This document shows, piece by piece, positions 26,657 to 35,926 of a stretch of DNA of 64,000 nucleotides. The first letter of the stretch is position 1; each line of letters opens with the position of its first letter. Both the position numbers and the translations under genes were made by a program. Where the stretch lies: assembly GCA_016218805.1 (NCBI GenBank), contig JACRCW010000168.1, positions 1 through 64,000 of the forward strand. Direction: 5' to 3'. The notes beneath the pieces were generated by a model. That model was not told where the DNA came from and did not search any database. It worked only from the letters and a program-made list of their open reading frames with translations. Source of the DNA: Deltaproteobacteria bacterium (lineage in GTDB: Bacteria; Myxococcota; JACRCW01).

Positions 26657-27925
26657 ATGGTGGCAGCCAAGAAAACGCTGATTCAGGGGCCCCCGGTGAG
26701 GGTGTTGCGCCCGGTGCCCGCCTTGCCCGCGGAGCGGCGCAACGTGGGGCCCCGCGCGGACCCCCTGGACAGCTACCTGGAAGGGCTGGCCCGCATCCCG
26801 CTGTTCACCCCCGCTGAGGAGCGCCAGGCAGCCAAGACTTTGAGGGAATTGGAACTGGAAGCCTGGCGCCGGGCGCTGCCGTTCCGGGCCACGCTGGAGA
26901 CCATTGGCAGCCATGAAAAGATCCTTGAGCTGACGGACCGCGCAAGCCTGGAAGAGGTGGCGCGCCAGGCCGGTCGCATCCCCATGGACTGGCCGCCCAG
27001 CCACCCGCTGGCCAAGGACCTGGCCCACCTGGGGGAGCAGCTTCGCGAGGTGGACGAGGACCAGGAACTGATTGACGGTGCCACCGCCCGCCTGCTGGCG
27101 ATGGCGCGCGAGTCCCAGGAGGGGCGCCGGCGCCCCGTGATCAGGCCCGGACAGCCCACGCTGCAGCAGGCGCTGGCGGTGGACCGGGCGCGCCGGGCCG
27201 CGGTCACCGCGCGCAACGCGTTTGTGCGGGCTAACCTGCGCCTGGTGGTCAGCGTGGCGCGCGGATTCCACCACTTCCGCCTGCCGCTGATTGACCTCAT
27301 CCAGGAAGGCAACCTGGGCCTCATCAAGGCCGTGCACCGCTTTGACTGGAAGAAGGGCTTCCGCTTCTCCACGTATGCGCACTGGTGGATCCGCCAGAGC
27401 ATTGAGCGCGCCATCATGAACAAGGGCGCCCAGGTACGGCTGCCGGTGCACGTGTTTGACACGCGGCGGCAGCTGGCGCGGGCCAACAAGGAGTTGAGCC
27501 ACGCGCTGGGGCGCAAGCCCTCTGAAGAGGAGATTGCCGAGCACCTGGGCATCCCCATGGACAAGCTCCAGGAAGTGCTGCACGCCGCCCCGCGCGAGCC
27601 CGTCAGCCTGGACGAGCCGGTGGGCGCCGAGGATGACCGCAAGCTGGGCGAGGTGGTGGCCGATGAAAGCGTGGAGCCGCCGGACGACTGGGTCATCCGC
27701 GACGACGAGGTCACCCGCGTGCGGCAGCTGCTCAAGCTGCTGACGCCCGTGGAGATGGACATCATCCAGCGGCGGTTTGGGCTGGCGGCGGACCAGGACG
27801 AAACGCTGGAAGAGATTGGCCGCAAGTACAACCTGAGCCGCGAACGCGTGCGGCAAATCCAGGTCCAGGGCCTGGAGAAGATGCGCCGCTTCTGCGAACG
27901 GCGGAACATCGGCACCGACGGCTAG
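26657..27925 (+). CDS. RNA polymerase sigma factor, RpoS-like group 2 sigma-70
   Basis: A 422-aa sigma-70 family protein. Region 1.2 (DPLDSYLEGLARIPLF), a long helical insertion (about residues 60-190), region 2 (NLRLVVSVARGF, LIDLIQEGNLGLIKAV, RFSTYAHWWIRQSIERAIMN), region 3 (RRQLARANKELSHALGRKPS) and region 4.2 (ETLEEIGRKYNLSRERVRQI) are all present. The SIERAIMN segment followed by RLPVHV is closer to RpoS than to RpoD as I remember them. The neighbours surE and nlpD are classic rpoS neighbours. It has GGAGG before ATG 26657. Likely a stationary-phase/starvation sigma factor. Confidence 0.9.
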   Translation: MVAAKKTLIQGPPVRVLRPVPALPAERRNVGPRADPLDSYLEGLARIPLFTPAEERQAAKTLRELELEAWRRALPFRATLETIGSHEKILELTDRASLEEVARQAGRIPMDWPPSHPLAKDLAHLGEQLREVDEDQELIDGATARLLAMARESQEGRRRPVIRPGQPTLQQALAVDRARRAAVTARNAFVRANLRLVVSVARGFHHFRLPLIDLIQEGNLGLIKAVHRFDWKKGFRFSTYAHWWIRQSIERAIMNKGAQVRLPVHVFDTRRQLARANKELSHALGRKPSEEEIAEHLGIPMDKLQEVLHAAPREPVSLDEPVGAEDDRKLGEVVADESVEPPDDWVIRDDEVTRVRQLLKLLTPVEMDIIQRRFGLAADQDETLEEIGRKYNLSRERVRQIQVQGLEKMRRFCERRNIGTDG

Positions 27926-28016
27926 CGATCGGGCTTGACTTCGGGAACGGTACGTCGCAAAAGGGCGCGCGCTTTTCGGACCCATTCGCTCGTCGGACAG
28001 GTCCGCATCGCTTGGT

Positions 28017-28094
28017 CGGGGCGTGGCGCAGCCTGGTCAGCGCACTTGACTGGGGGTCAAGGGGTCGGTGGTTCAAATCCACTCGCCCCGACCA
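28017..28094 (+). tRNA. tRNA-Pro, anticodon GGG
   Basis: A complete cloverleaf: acceptor CGGGGCG (28017-28023) pairs with CGCCCCG (28084-28090), followed by discriminator A and encoded CCA. The anticodon stem CTTGA/TCAAG encloses the loop CTGGGGG, giving anticodon GGG, which reads CCC/CCU. The T-arm has GGTTCAAATCC. It lies between the sigma factor and surE. Confidence 0.97.
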
Positions 28095-28101
28095 CTTTTT
28101 T
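28095..28101 (+). terminator. T-run downstream of tRNA-Pro
   Basis: Six T residues follow the CCA end directly. Together with the stable T-arm/acceptor stem of the tRNA this could terminate transcription; there is no separate hairpin. Confidence 0.4.
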
Positions 28102-28163
28102 CTGCCTGCATGTGATGAACTCCCCCCTTCCGGGGGAGGCCGCTTGCACTGCATGGAAAGCGC

Positions 28164-28970
28164 GTGGCATTCCGTGGTGCTGACGTGACCAACCGCCCGC
28201 TCATCCTGCTCTCCAACGACGACGGCGTGACCGCGCCGGGCCTCACCGCGCTCCGGCAGGCGCTGGCTCCGCTGGGGGACGTCTGGGTGGTGGCCCCAGA
28301 ACTGGAACAGTCCGGCGTCAGCCACGCCATCACGCTGCACCGGGCGTTGCGCGTGCGGCAGGTGGAGCCCCAACGTTTTGCCGTGGACGGTACGCCCACG
28401 GACTGCGTGTACCTGGCGCTGCACAAGCTCCTCCCGCGCGCGCCGGACATGGTGGTGTCCGGCATCAACCACGGCGGCAACCTGGGTGATGACGTGCTGT
28501 ATTCAGGCACGGTCAGCGCCGCCATGGAAGGCGCGCACCACGGCAATCCGGCCATTGCGGTGAGCCTGGTGGGCCGCCCCACGGACGAGGGGTTTGCGGT
28601 GGCGGGCGCGTTCTCCCACGCCCTGGCCCGCTTCTGCCTGGACAACCGGCTGGCGCGCGGGCTGCTGCTCAACGTGAACGTGCCCAAGCGCGCCACCATG
28701 CAGACGCCGTTCCGGTTCTGCGCGTTGGGGAAGCACTCGTGGAAGCCCACCGTGGAGGAGCGCAAGGACCCGCGGGGAAAGCCGTACTACTGGATCGGCG
28801 GGCCGTGGGACGGCCATGATGACGTGCCCGGCACGGACGTGCACGCCATCGAGCGCGACATCATCTCCGTGACCCCGGTGCGCGCATCGCTCACCGACAC
28901 CACCGCCCTGTCCGGCATGCTGAACATTGGCGAGCTGCACGCGTTCCGCCGGGCCGACCCCGAGCCATGA
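28164..28970 (+). CDS. surE: 5'/3'-nucleotidase SurE
   Basis: SurE removes phosphate from nucleoside monophosphates and is linked to stress survival. The 268-aa product has the N-terminal ILLSNDDGVTAPGL (metal-binding Asp-Asp), SGVSHAITL, and SGINHGGNLGDDVLYSGTV (metal-ligand Asn). The start is uncertain: GTG 28164 gives MAFRGADV before the fold, GTG 28185 gives a more canonical MTNRPLILLSNDDG, and neither has a strong ribosome-binding site. The stop overlaps the next ATG by four bases, so surE and the NlpD-like gene are translationally coupled. Confidence 0.95.
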   Translation: MAFRGADVTNRPLILLSNDDGVTAPGLTALRQALAPLGDVWVVAPELEQSGVSHAITLHRALRVRQVEPQRFAVDGTPTDCVYLALHKLLPRAPDMVVSGINHGGNLGDDVLYSGTVSAAMEGAHHGNPAIAVSLVGRPTDEGFAVAGAFSHALARFCLDNRLARGLLLNVNVPKRATMQTPFRFCALGKHSWKPTVEERKDPRGKPYYWIGGPWDGHDDVPGTDVHAIERDIISVTPVRASLTDTTALSGMLNIGELHAFRRADPEP

Positions 28971-29719
28971 TCCGGGGGCGCGCCGTGGCGGCCGTGGTGC
29001 CCGTGCTGGTCTGCGCGTGCGCGTCTGACCGGTCCGCCGCGCGCCCCTCCACGCCACCGGCCGCGCGGGCCGCCCGGCTGCCCACCGTCACGGAGCCCCC
29101 CGGTGAGTCCCACACCGTCCGCCCGGGGGACACGCTGTGGGGCATTGCCCGGCAATACGGCTCCAGCGTGGATGAGGTGGCCGAAGTCAACGGCCTGTCC
29201 GACGCGGAACCGCTGCGCGTGGGCCAGGTGCTGTTTGTCCCCGCGCCGGACCCGTTGGCGCCCGCGCCGCCCGTGGGACCCGCGTTGGAGCAGGAGGTCC
29301 TCCCGCCGGATGCGCCGCCGCTGACGCCCACCGGTGAGGCGCCGGTGTTCGTCTGGCCGGTGAAGGAGGGTGTGATGTTCAGCGAGTTCGGGCCGCGGCA
29401 GGGCAGCGTGCACGACGGGATTGACCTGGGTGCACCGGAGGGGTCACCGGTGCTGGCGGCGGCGGACGGGGAGGTGTTGTTCGCCGGCGACGACAAGGGG
29501 GCGTTTGGCCTGCTGGTGGTGGTGCGGCACGCGCAGGACCGCATCACCGTGTATGCGCACAACCAGGTGAACCTGGTGAAGGAGGGGCAGGCGGTGAAAC
29601 AGGGGCAGGTGATCGCGCGGGTGGGGCACACGGGGGCGGCCATGACGCCGCACATCCACTTTGAGTTGCGCGAAAAGCGCAAGCCGGTGGACCCCGTCCA
29701 GTATATGCCGTTGGAGTGA
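28967..29719 (+). CDS. nlpD: NlpD-like lipoprotein, LysM plus M23 peptidase
   Basis: A 250-aa lipoprotein. The signal peptide ends in VCACAS (Cys near 17-19). A LysM peptidoglycan-binding domain (SHTVRPGDTLWGIARQYG, residues 48-92) is followed by a Pro linker. The M23 domain (about 125-245) has SVHDGIDLGAP (HxxxD) and TPHIHFELR (HxH). Escherichia coli NlpD is an activator lacking catalytic residues, but here the zinc ligands appear complete, so it could cleave peptidoglycan crosslinks itself. Coupled to surE by an ATGA overlap; its stop overlaps a GTGA of the following frame. Confidence 0.92.
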   Translation: MIRGRAVAAVVPVLVCACASDRSAARPSTPPAARAARLPTVTEPPGESHTVRPGDTLWGIARQYGSSVDEVAEVNGLSDAEPLRVGQVLFVPAPDPLAPAPPVGPALEQEVLPPDAPPLTPTGEAPVFVWPVKEGVMFSEFGPRQGSVHDGIDLGAPEGSPVLAAADGEVLFAGDDKGAFGLLVVVRHAQDRITVYAHNQVNLVKEGQAVKQGQVIARVGHTGAAMTPHIHFELREKRKPVDPVQYMPLE

Positions 29720-29739
29720 GCGGCGCGGCGTCAACTACG

Positions 29740-32700
29740 ATGCGCGGCGCCATGCCCCTTCGAGCTGCCTGCCTGTGCGCGTTTGCGCTGGCCACCGCCT
29801 GCGCCGCGCCCAGCGCCGTGGAGGTGGACGCGGCGGCGGAACAGGTGGTTTCCGGCCCGCTGGGCGTGTCCCAGGCGCACCTGTCCGCCAGCGCGGAAGG
29901 CCAGCGCCTTCGGCTGCGCGTTCCGGTGGAGTCCTGGCTGCCCGGCCCCGTGGCCATTCACGCGGCGGTCCGCGGGCTCCACGGCGAACTGCTGGGAAGC
30001 GCAGACGCCGTGGGGCGCTCCGGCCAGACCACCCTCCTGTTGGTCCCCGCCGGCGGGCCCTTGCGCGACCTGGGCGACCACGCGCGCCGGGTGCTGCACC
30101 TGCGGGTCAGCCAGGGACCGTATGAGGTTCGCATCCGGCGCAGCCTGCTGGCCCTGGTGACCCTGCCGGCCGGAAGCGTGGAACTGCCCCGCAGCGCCGA
30201 GGAGGGCGCCGCAGTGCCCTTCCTGGTGGCGGTGCGGCCCGCGGGAGCGTCCGCGTCCATCGCCGTGGGGGCGGGTGTCGCGCTGGGCCAGGATACCGTT
30301 GCCGGGGGTGTGTCCGGCCTGCTGCCGCCCGTGGCGGTGGGCGGCGTAGACGTGGATGTGGTCCTGCGTGCGGCGGACGGCACCACCCGGCACCTGCCGC
30401 GGGCCCTCCAGGTGGTGCCCCGTCCCCTTGCCTACCTGGTGCGTGCCGCCGTGACCGCCGGCCCTGACCAGGCGGTGGGGGTCCTGGTGGTCCCCGCCCC
30501 GCCGCCGGGCAGCTGGCTGCGGCTGCTGGAGCCGGATGGACGCGCGCGGCAGTTTGCGCCGGTGTCCACGGTGGGCACCGTGGGCGCCGCGCAGGTGGTG
30601 GTCCCGGGCGACGTGGTGCGCGGTGAGGGGTCCGTGGCCCTGGTGGTGGACGGGATTCCGGTGGCGTCCACCCCGGTGGGGATGGTGGGCCGGGCGTTGG
30701 AGGCGGCTCGGCTGGGGCTGGAGTGGGCGGAGGTGGGCGCGCGCACCCGCATGGAGCTGCACGCGTCTGACGTCTGGGGGCGGCCCATGTCTGGCCAGGT
30801 GCGGTTTGCGGCGCTGCACGGCGGGTTGCGCACGTTGGATGGCACGGCACCGCTGGCGGATGGGCGGGCCAGCGTGGAAGCCAGGACGGCGGCGTTGCTG
30901 GCGGGGCCTGGGGGCGGGGCGCTGGCGGTCACGGCCACCGTCATCGCTGAGGACGGCGGCGCGGCCACGCTCCAAAGGATGCTGTTCCTGGGGGGCGCGG
31001 GGCTTGAGGTGCAGGGGGTGGCCGCGCCGTGCGTGGCCGGGGGCGGCTGCGCCGTGGATGTGCTGGTGAGCGGGATGGGCGGCACGCCGGTTTCCGCGGA
31101 GGTGCTGGTGCAGGCGCCGGGAACGCAGGGGACCGTGCGCACCGCGGCGGACGGCTACGCGCAGGCCTGGGTGCCAGCGCTGGAGCCGGGGCGGCGCGCC
31201 CTCCAGCTGCGCGCGTGCGACGCGGGTGGAGCTTGCGGGACGGCCGTGGTCCTCCAGGACGTGGCGGCGCAGGGGCCGCTGGACCTGCACGTGGGCGGGC
31301 CGGTCCTGGTGCAGGCGGGCGTGGAGACGCGCTGGTGGATGGAGTCCACCGGAGGGCGCGCCGGCCTGCTGACCTGGCTGGCCGCGCCGGGCACCGGCCT
31401 GACGGGGGAGGCCACGCTGGCGGGCGGCGCGCGGTTTGTGGACGGCCCACCCGAAGGCAGCGCCACCCTCCACCGGCCGGGCATCTACTGGCTGCACGCG
31501 GCCGTCCTGGATGACTCGGGCATTGTGGCGACGGGCCGGCGCGTGGTGGTGACGCCGGCGCTGGCCGCGGGGCCGGCCATGGTGTTGGGAGGTGGCCGCG
31601 CCCAAGTGGTGGCTCCCGGAGCGGTGGTGGCCGCCGGGTGGACGTGCGGCGGCGCAAGCGAACTGGGCAGCGCGTGGCAAGCCGGGGCGCTGGGGGCGTC
31701 AGGCGCGGGGTGGCTGCGGGTGGACCCGGCGCGGGGAGCGCGCATGTCGCCGGCCGCCCTGGCGGCGGCGGTATCCACGGCGCCGGTTGAGACCGCGGCG
31801 CTTGAGCCGGACGTCCTGCGCGCCCGTGCAGAACTGGAAGCGCGGGTGGCGGAAGACCTGGAAGCGGTGGCCGCGGAGGCGCGGGCGCTGGTCGCGGAAG
31901 GGTCGCTGACGACGACCGGGCTGGGGGCGTGGCTGGAGCGGCGGCGGGCGGCGTACGTGGACACCTTTGGGCAGCGCTACCTGCTGTGGGCGGAATCCGG
32001 CCGGCTCAAGCTGCGCGGGCGCGGGCCGGATGAGGTCAGTGACACGGATGACGACGTGGAAGCGCAGGTCCCCATGGAGCGCCTGGTGAGCGCCGCCGCC
32101 GGGGACCCCCCTGACCCCGCCGTGGCGGACCCACCTGATCCCGCGGTGGAGGTCAACAGTCCCGCGGTACGGTGGGCGGCGGCGCCGGACGAGGTGGACC
32201 TGCCAGAACCCCCCGCCTGCCCGGGCCACCTCCGCGTGGTGGCCGCCGCCGTCCGGTCCGACGGCGCGGTGGGCACCCGCGACGCGGAGGTCGCCGCCAC
32301 GGGCGCAGTGCCCACGTGGACAGCGGTGGCGCCGCGGCGGACCGTGGGTGATTCCGTGCTGGCGCGGGCCGCCCTTGAGGGCGCGGGCCAGGCCGCGTGG
32401 CGGGTGGAAGGGCCCGGTGTCCTGCACACCGCCCGGGTGGACGCGGCGGGCGCGGCGCAGGTCATCTCACCAACGGGGGAAGGGACCGTCACGGCCGCGC
32501 TGGAGGGTGACGGCCGCGTGCTGTCCAGTTCCGCCACGGGGCGGGTGCTGCCGGCCGCCCCAGCACTGCCCACCACGCGCGTGACGCTGTGCCCGGCAAG
32601 CGGGCCGTGTGCCGTGGACCTGCCGGAGGACAGTTGGGCCTGGTTGTGGGGGGGGGCGGCGGACGCGTGTTCGCGCGGCTTGGAGGTCCTGCGCGGGCGG

Positions 32701-33783
32701 CCGCCGCCAGAGGCCGCGGGGCTGGCGCTGGCCGCCGCCGAGGCGGGGGATGACCTGGCGTTCCAGCGCGCCTGGCCGGAAGCCCTGGAAGCGGCGGCGG
32801 CAACGGCGGCGGCGCGTCCTGCCGTGGTGGAAGCGGCGCTGGCGTTCCGGCAGCGCCGGGGACATGACCCGGCCGGGCCCATGGCGGCGTGGACTGACGG
32901 CGTCCTGGCCGGGATGCCCGCGGTCCCCGGCGTGTCGCCCAGGTTGGCCAGCGCGTGGCAGGCGTGGATCGCATCTCGGGCGGGACGCCCCCACGCCGCG
33001 GGGTCCGTGCGCGCCGTCCTCCAGGCTGCCGCATCCGCCGACGACGCGGCGTCCGCCGCGTGGGCGCTGGCGGCGTTGGCAGCGGAGGGCGCGGCCACCG
33101 CGGAGGACGAACAACGCGTGCTGGCAGCCGGCCCCGCCGACGGTTGGTCCCGCGCCGGCCTGGCGCGATTCCAGCTCCTCAAGGGCAACCGCGCGGCGGC
33201 GGAGGCGGTGCTCGCATCAACGGGGGAGCTGCTGGGCGCGCCGGCGCCGCCGCACCAGCAGGCCCGCGCGGCGGCCGCGTGGTGCGCGCTGGGGACCGGA
33301 GCGCCGCCGTCAGGCACCCCAACCGCAACAGACGCCGCCGGGGCCGTGCTCCCCGTGGCCCGCGCCGCGGGCGGGTGGGGGTTCCGCGCGGCCGGCCCCG
33401 GCCCGTACGCCGTCTCCGGCGCATGGGCGTGGGCGGTGGATGCCACCGTCCCGGTGGTTGGGACCGTGGGACCCATGGGTGCGTCCTGGTCCCAGGGGGC
33501 CGTTGGGGACATCCTGGAGGTCGGCCTGCCTGCGTCCCACGCGGAGGACTGGTGGTTCCTGGAGGCCCCCCCGGGCTTCGGTTGGGTGGCAGCGTCGCTC
33601 CCTCAGGGGCGGGCCGCCACCCGGCGGGAGGGCGGCTGGTGGGTGCGCGGCGGAGCCGTCTTCACCGTCAAGTTCCGCGCGCGTGAACCCGTGGACGCCC
33701 TGGTGCCGCACGCCGCGCTGTGGACGCCGCACCTGGGCGCGCTCCCCACGGTGGCGACGGGCCGCCGTGTGCGGGTCCGCTGA
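29740..33783 (+). CDS. Giant lipoprotein, macroglobulin-like architecture (tentative)
   Basis: About 1347 aa with a lipobox-type signal (ALATAC, Cys near 21). The body is dominated by beta-rich, Ala/Gly/Val-rich domains (for example RLRLRVPVESWLPGPVAIHA) reminiscent of macroglobulin/Ig-like repeats. A helical middle (about 690-1020) and an alpha-helical region (about 1000-1180) follow. The last 110 residues (VGDILEVGLPASHAEDWWFL, then VRGGAVFTVKFRAREPVDAL) resemble the end of bacterial alpha-2-macroglobulins. No CxEQ thioester was seen, so it would be a thioester-less, divergent form. Start choice: ATG 29740; a GTG at 29716 overlapping nlpD and an ATG at 29752 are alternatives. Confidence 0.65.
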   Translation: MRGAMPLRAACLCAFALATACAAPSAVEVDAAAEQVVSGPLGVSQAHLSASAEGQRLRLRVPVESWLPGPVAIHAAVRGLHGELLGSADAVGRSGQTTLLLVPAGGPLRDLGDHARRVLHLRVSQGPYEVRIRRSLLALVTLPAGSVELPRSAEEGAAVPFLVAVRPAGASASIAVGAGVALGQDTVAGGVSGLLPPVAVGGVDVDVVLRAADGTTRHLPRALQVVPRPLAYLVRAAVTAGPDQAVGVLVVPAPPPGSWLRLLEPDGRARQFAPVSTVGTVGAAQVVVPGDVVRGEGSVALVVDGIPVASTPVGMVGRALEAARLGLEWAEVGARTRMELHASDVWGRPMSGQVRFAALHGGLRTLDGTAPLADGRASVEARTAALLAGPGGGALAVTATVIAEDGGAATLQRMLFLGGAGLEVQGVAAPCVAGGGCAVDVLVSGMGGTPVSAEVLVQAPGTQGTVRTAADGYAQAWVPALEPGRRALQLRACDAGGACGTAVVLQDVAAQGPLDLHVGGPVLVQAGVETRWWMESTGGRAGLLTWLAAPGTGLTGEATLAGGARFVDGPPEGSATLHRPGIYWLHAAVLDDSGIVATGRRVVVTPALAAGPAMVLGGGRAQVVAPGAVVAAGWTCGGASELGSAWQAGALGASGAGWLRVDPARGARMSPAALAAAVSTAPVETAALEPDVLRARAELEARVAEDLEAVAAEARALVAEGSLTTTGLGAWLERRRAAYVDTFGQRYLLWAESGRLKLRGRGPDEVSDTDDDVEAQVPMERLVSAAAGDPPDPAVADPPDPAVEVNSPAVRWAAAPDEVDLPEPPACPGHLRVVAAAVRSDGAVGTRDAEVAATGAVPTWTAVAPRRTVGDSVLARAALEGAGQAAWRVEGPGVLHTARVDAAGAAQVISPTGEGTVTAALEGDGRVLSSSATGRVLPAAPALPTTRVTLCPASGPCAVDLPEDSWAWLWGGAADACSRGLEVLRGRPPPEAAGLALAAAEAGDDLAFQRAWPEALEAAAATAAARPAVVEAALAFRQRRGHDPAGPMAAWTDGVLAGMPAVPGVSPRLASAWQAWIASRAGRPHAAGSVRAVLQAAASADDAASAAWALAALAAEGAATAEDEQRVLAAGPADGWSRAGLARFQLLKGNRAAAEAVLASTGELLGAPAPPHQQARAAAAWCALGTGAPPSGTPTATDAAGAVLPVARAAGGWGFRAAGPGPYAVSGAWAWAVDATVPVVGTVGPMGASWSQGAVGDILEVGLPASHAEDWWFLEAPPGFGWVAASLPQGRAATRREGGWWVRGGAVFTVKFRAREPVDALVPHAALWTPHLGALPTVATGRRVRVR

Positions 33784-33827
33784 GGCCTTGTGGCGCGGGC
33801 CCCGTTGCGTCAGGGTCCGCGGCCGCC

Positions 33828-34844
33828 ATGGCTCCTGCCTTCCACCTGCTCGCGCTTGCCCTCACGCAGTCCCCGGACGCACCACCGCCCCAGCAGCCGG
33901 CTGTGCCCCCGCCGCCCGTCGTGCAGGCGCCCGTGTACCAGCCGCCGCCCGCGGCCCCGTTGCCCCCGCCTGCGCCTCTCCCTCCGCCGGCGCCCCCGGC
34001 GCCTCCCCCCGCGCCTCCCCCCCCTCCTCCTCCGCCGCCTCCGCCTCCGGCACCACCACCGGCGCAGCCGTCGCTCGCGCCGCCCTACCGCGTGCTGTTC
34101 GCTCCGTGCGCGTCAGAGGCGGGCGGCCTGGCACCGCGGCTGCGTGACATTGTCCTGGCGGGTGCACTGCAGGGCGGCGCGGTGACCCCCGTGGCGGAGC
34201 CACTCAATGACGCCACCTGGCTGGCCATGGCCACGCGCACAGACCCGGTGTCTCTGGCGGCGGCGGGTACCGCCGCGGGTGCTGAGAAGGTGGTGTGCGT
34301 GGCGTTGCAGTCCGGCGGGGCCGCGCCTGCTGTCGTCGTCAACTGGGTGGATGCGCAGACCGCGCAGGTGGGGTTTGCGCGCGTGATTCCCACGGATGGG
34401 ACGGAGGGCTCCGCGCTGACTGCGGCTGCCGCCGCCGGCCGTGAACTGTCCGATCACGTCCGTGTCCTGCGCGCCAACCGCGCCGTGACTCCGCCGCCGC
34501 CGACGGGTGAGGCCGCGGCGCAACCCTCCACGCGCGCCGTCAGCGTGCGCAACCGCCTGGGATGGATGGGTGGCGCCGGCGTGGCGCTCGTCGCCATGGG
34601 GGTCGCTTCCCTGCTGATGGCGCCGGCGTCGCTGCTGCTCGCCGGGGCCGCGCATATGGTCGGCAACCAGCTGGTGCTGCTGGCGCCGGGGCAGGACCCG
34701 CCGCGCTACTTCTCGCCCGTGTACACGCAGACCTGGGGTGACTTTGCCATCGCCTTGGTCCTTGCCACCGCCGGGCTGCTGGGCGTGGTGGCCGGCGCCG
34801 CCGCCATTGCAGGTGAACTCACCTGGATGTTCCTGGGCCGCTGA
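33828..34844 (+). CDS. Pro-rich membrane protein of unknown function
   Basis: A 338-aa product. After a short hydrophobic N-terminus comes an 85-residue Pro-rich tract (about 20-85, including runs of 10 Pro). A globular part follows (YRVLFAPCASEAGGLAPRLR onward, about 90-230), a predicted alpha/beta fold similar to periplasmic or cytoplasmic GTPase-activating-type sensors only in shape. Two hydrophobic segments lie near the C-terminus (AGVALVAMGVASLLMAPASL and DFAIALVLATAGLLGVVAGA). ATG 33828 was chosen; 44 bp after the giant lipoprotein. No family was recognised. Confidence 0.7.
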   Translation: MAPAFHLLALALTQSPDAPPPQQPAVPPPPVVQAPVYQPPPAAPLPPPAPLPPPAPPAPPPAPPPPPPPPPPPPAPPPAQPSLAPPYRVLFAPCASEAGGLAPRLRDIVLAGALQGGAVTPVAEPLNDATWLAMATRTDPVSLAAAGTAAGAEKVVCVALQSGGAAPAVVVNWVDAQTAQVGFARVIPTDGTEGSALTAAAAAGRELSDHVRVLRANRAVTPPPPTGEAAAQPSTRAVSVRNRLGWMGGAGVALVAMGVASLLMAPASLLLAGAAHMVGNQLVLLAPGQDPPRYFSPVYTQTWGDFAIALVLATAGLLGVVAGAAAIAGELTWMFLGR

Positions 34845-34936
34845 GCCCGCCGCATGCACAACTTAACCCTCTTTGCGTGCCAACCCGGCGGTGCGTGCCT
34901 AGCTTCCGTGCCGTGACCCGTCCGCGGCTGCCCTCC

Positions 34937-35914
34937 ATGCCCGCACCGCTGCGCCCTGCCTACCGCGAAGCCCGGCAGGTGCTGGCGCGGCTGCACGGTC
35001 TGCACCGCTCCCGCCTGCTGGCCGCCGCCAGCGGCGGGCCGGACTCCGCGTTGCTGGTGCACGTGTTGGCCGCGGCGGCGCCGCGCATGGGCTTTGACGT
35101 CGTGGGGGTGCACGTGGACCACGGGCTCACCGCCGCCGCGCATGACCTGGCGCACCACGCGCGCGCAGCGTGTGACGGGGCGGGCGTGCCGTTCTTTGCC
35201 GTGCGCGTGCACGTCCAGGCGCAGGGACATGAGGGCCTGGAGTCCGCCGCACGGCGCGCCCGCTGGGATGCGCTGCGCGCCGCGGCGCGTTCCCACGGTG
35301 CGGCCTGGGTGTGCACCGGGCACAACGCTACCGACGTGGCGGAGACGTTTGTGCAGCGCATCCTGGAGGGGGCGGGCCGCGGACAGGCCGCCATGCAGCC
35401 CGTGGACGGGACCACCGTGCGTCCGCTGGTGGGGCTGACGCGCGCGCAGGTGCGGCGTATCGCCGGCGCGCTGCAACTGCCGTCGGTGGATGACCCCATG
35501 AATGACAACCCCGCGTTCCTGCGCGGCTGGATGCGCACGCGGCTGTGGCCCATTCTCGTTGAGCGCTTCCCGTCTGCAGACCTCACGCTGGCGCGCGCCG
35601 CGGGCCTGGCCGCGGCCGACCGGGACGCGCTGGATGCGCTGTCACTCGACGTGAAGACGGAGCACGCGCGCGCCGCACTGGCGCGCCTGCCGGAGGCGCT
35701 GCGGTTGCGCGCGTTGCGCGGTATGGTGGAAGCCGCGCGCGGCGGGCCGCTGCGGACGGGCGCGGAAGCCGTGCGGCGCGCGTCGTCGGCGGTGGTCGCG
35801 CGCGGCGGTCCCACGCGGCGCTTCAAGGTGGGTGACACGTGGCTGGTGGTGGGGACGGACCAGGTGCGGGCGCAGCGTGCGGCCGCGGGAGATCGGGCGG
35901 CGCCGTCTGCTTGA
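34937..35914 (+). CDS. tilS: tRNA(Ile)-lysidine synthase
   Basis: TilS adds lysine to C34 of the CAU-anticodon tRNA-Ile so it reads AUA. The 325-aa product carries the PP-loop ATP-binding motif LLAAASGGPDSALL (residues 25-38), the GVHVDHGL strand, VCTGHNATDVAETF, and the segment PSVDDPMNDNPAFLRGWMRT typical of TilS. ATG 34937 was chosen; upstream GTG codons at 34877 and 34913 are also in frame, and no strong ribosome-binding site decides. The tilS-ftsH order is widely conserved. Confidence 0.93.
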   Translation: MPAPLRPAYREARQVLARLHGLHRSRLLAAASGGPDSALLVHVLAAAAPRMGFDVVGVHVDHGLTAAAHDLAHHARAACDGAGVPFFAVRVHVQAQGHEGLESAARRARWDALRAAARSHGAAWVCTGHNATDVAETFVQRILEGAGRGQAAMQPVDGTTVRPLVGLTRAQVRRIAGALQLPSVDDPMNDNPAFLRGWMRTRLWPILVERFPSADLTLARAAGLAAADRDALDALSLDVKTEHARAALARLPEALRLRALRGMVEAARGGPLRTGAEAVRRASSAVVARGGPTRRFKVGDTWLVVGTDQVRAQRAAAGDRAAPSA

Positions 35915-35926
35915 CGTGCGACCGCG

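Noticed and set aside
27935..27940. TTGACT as a -35 for tRNA-Pro
   Set aside because: No acceptable -10 lies 16-18 bp downstream, so a promoter was not called.
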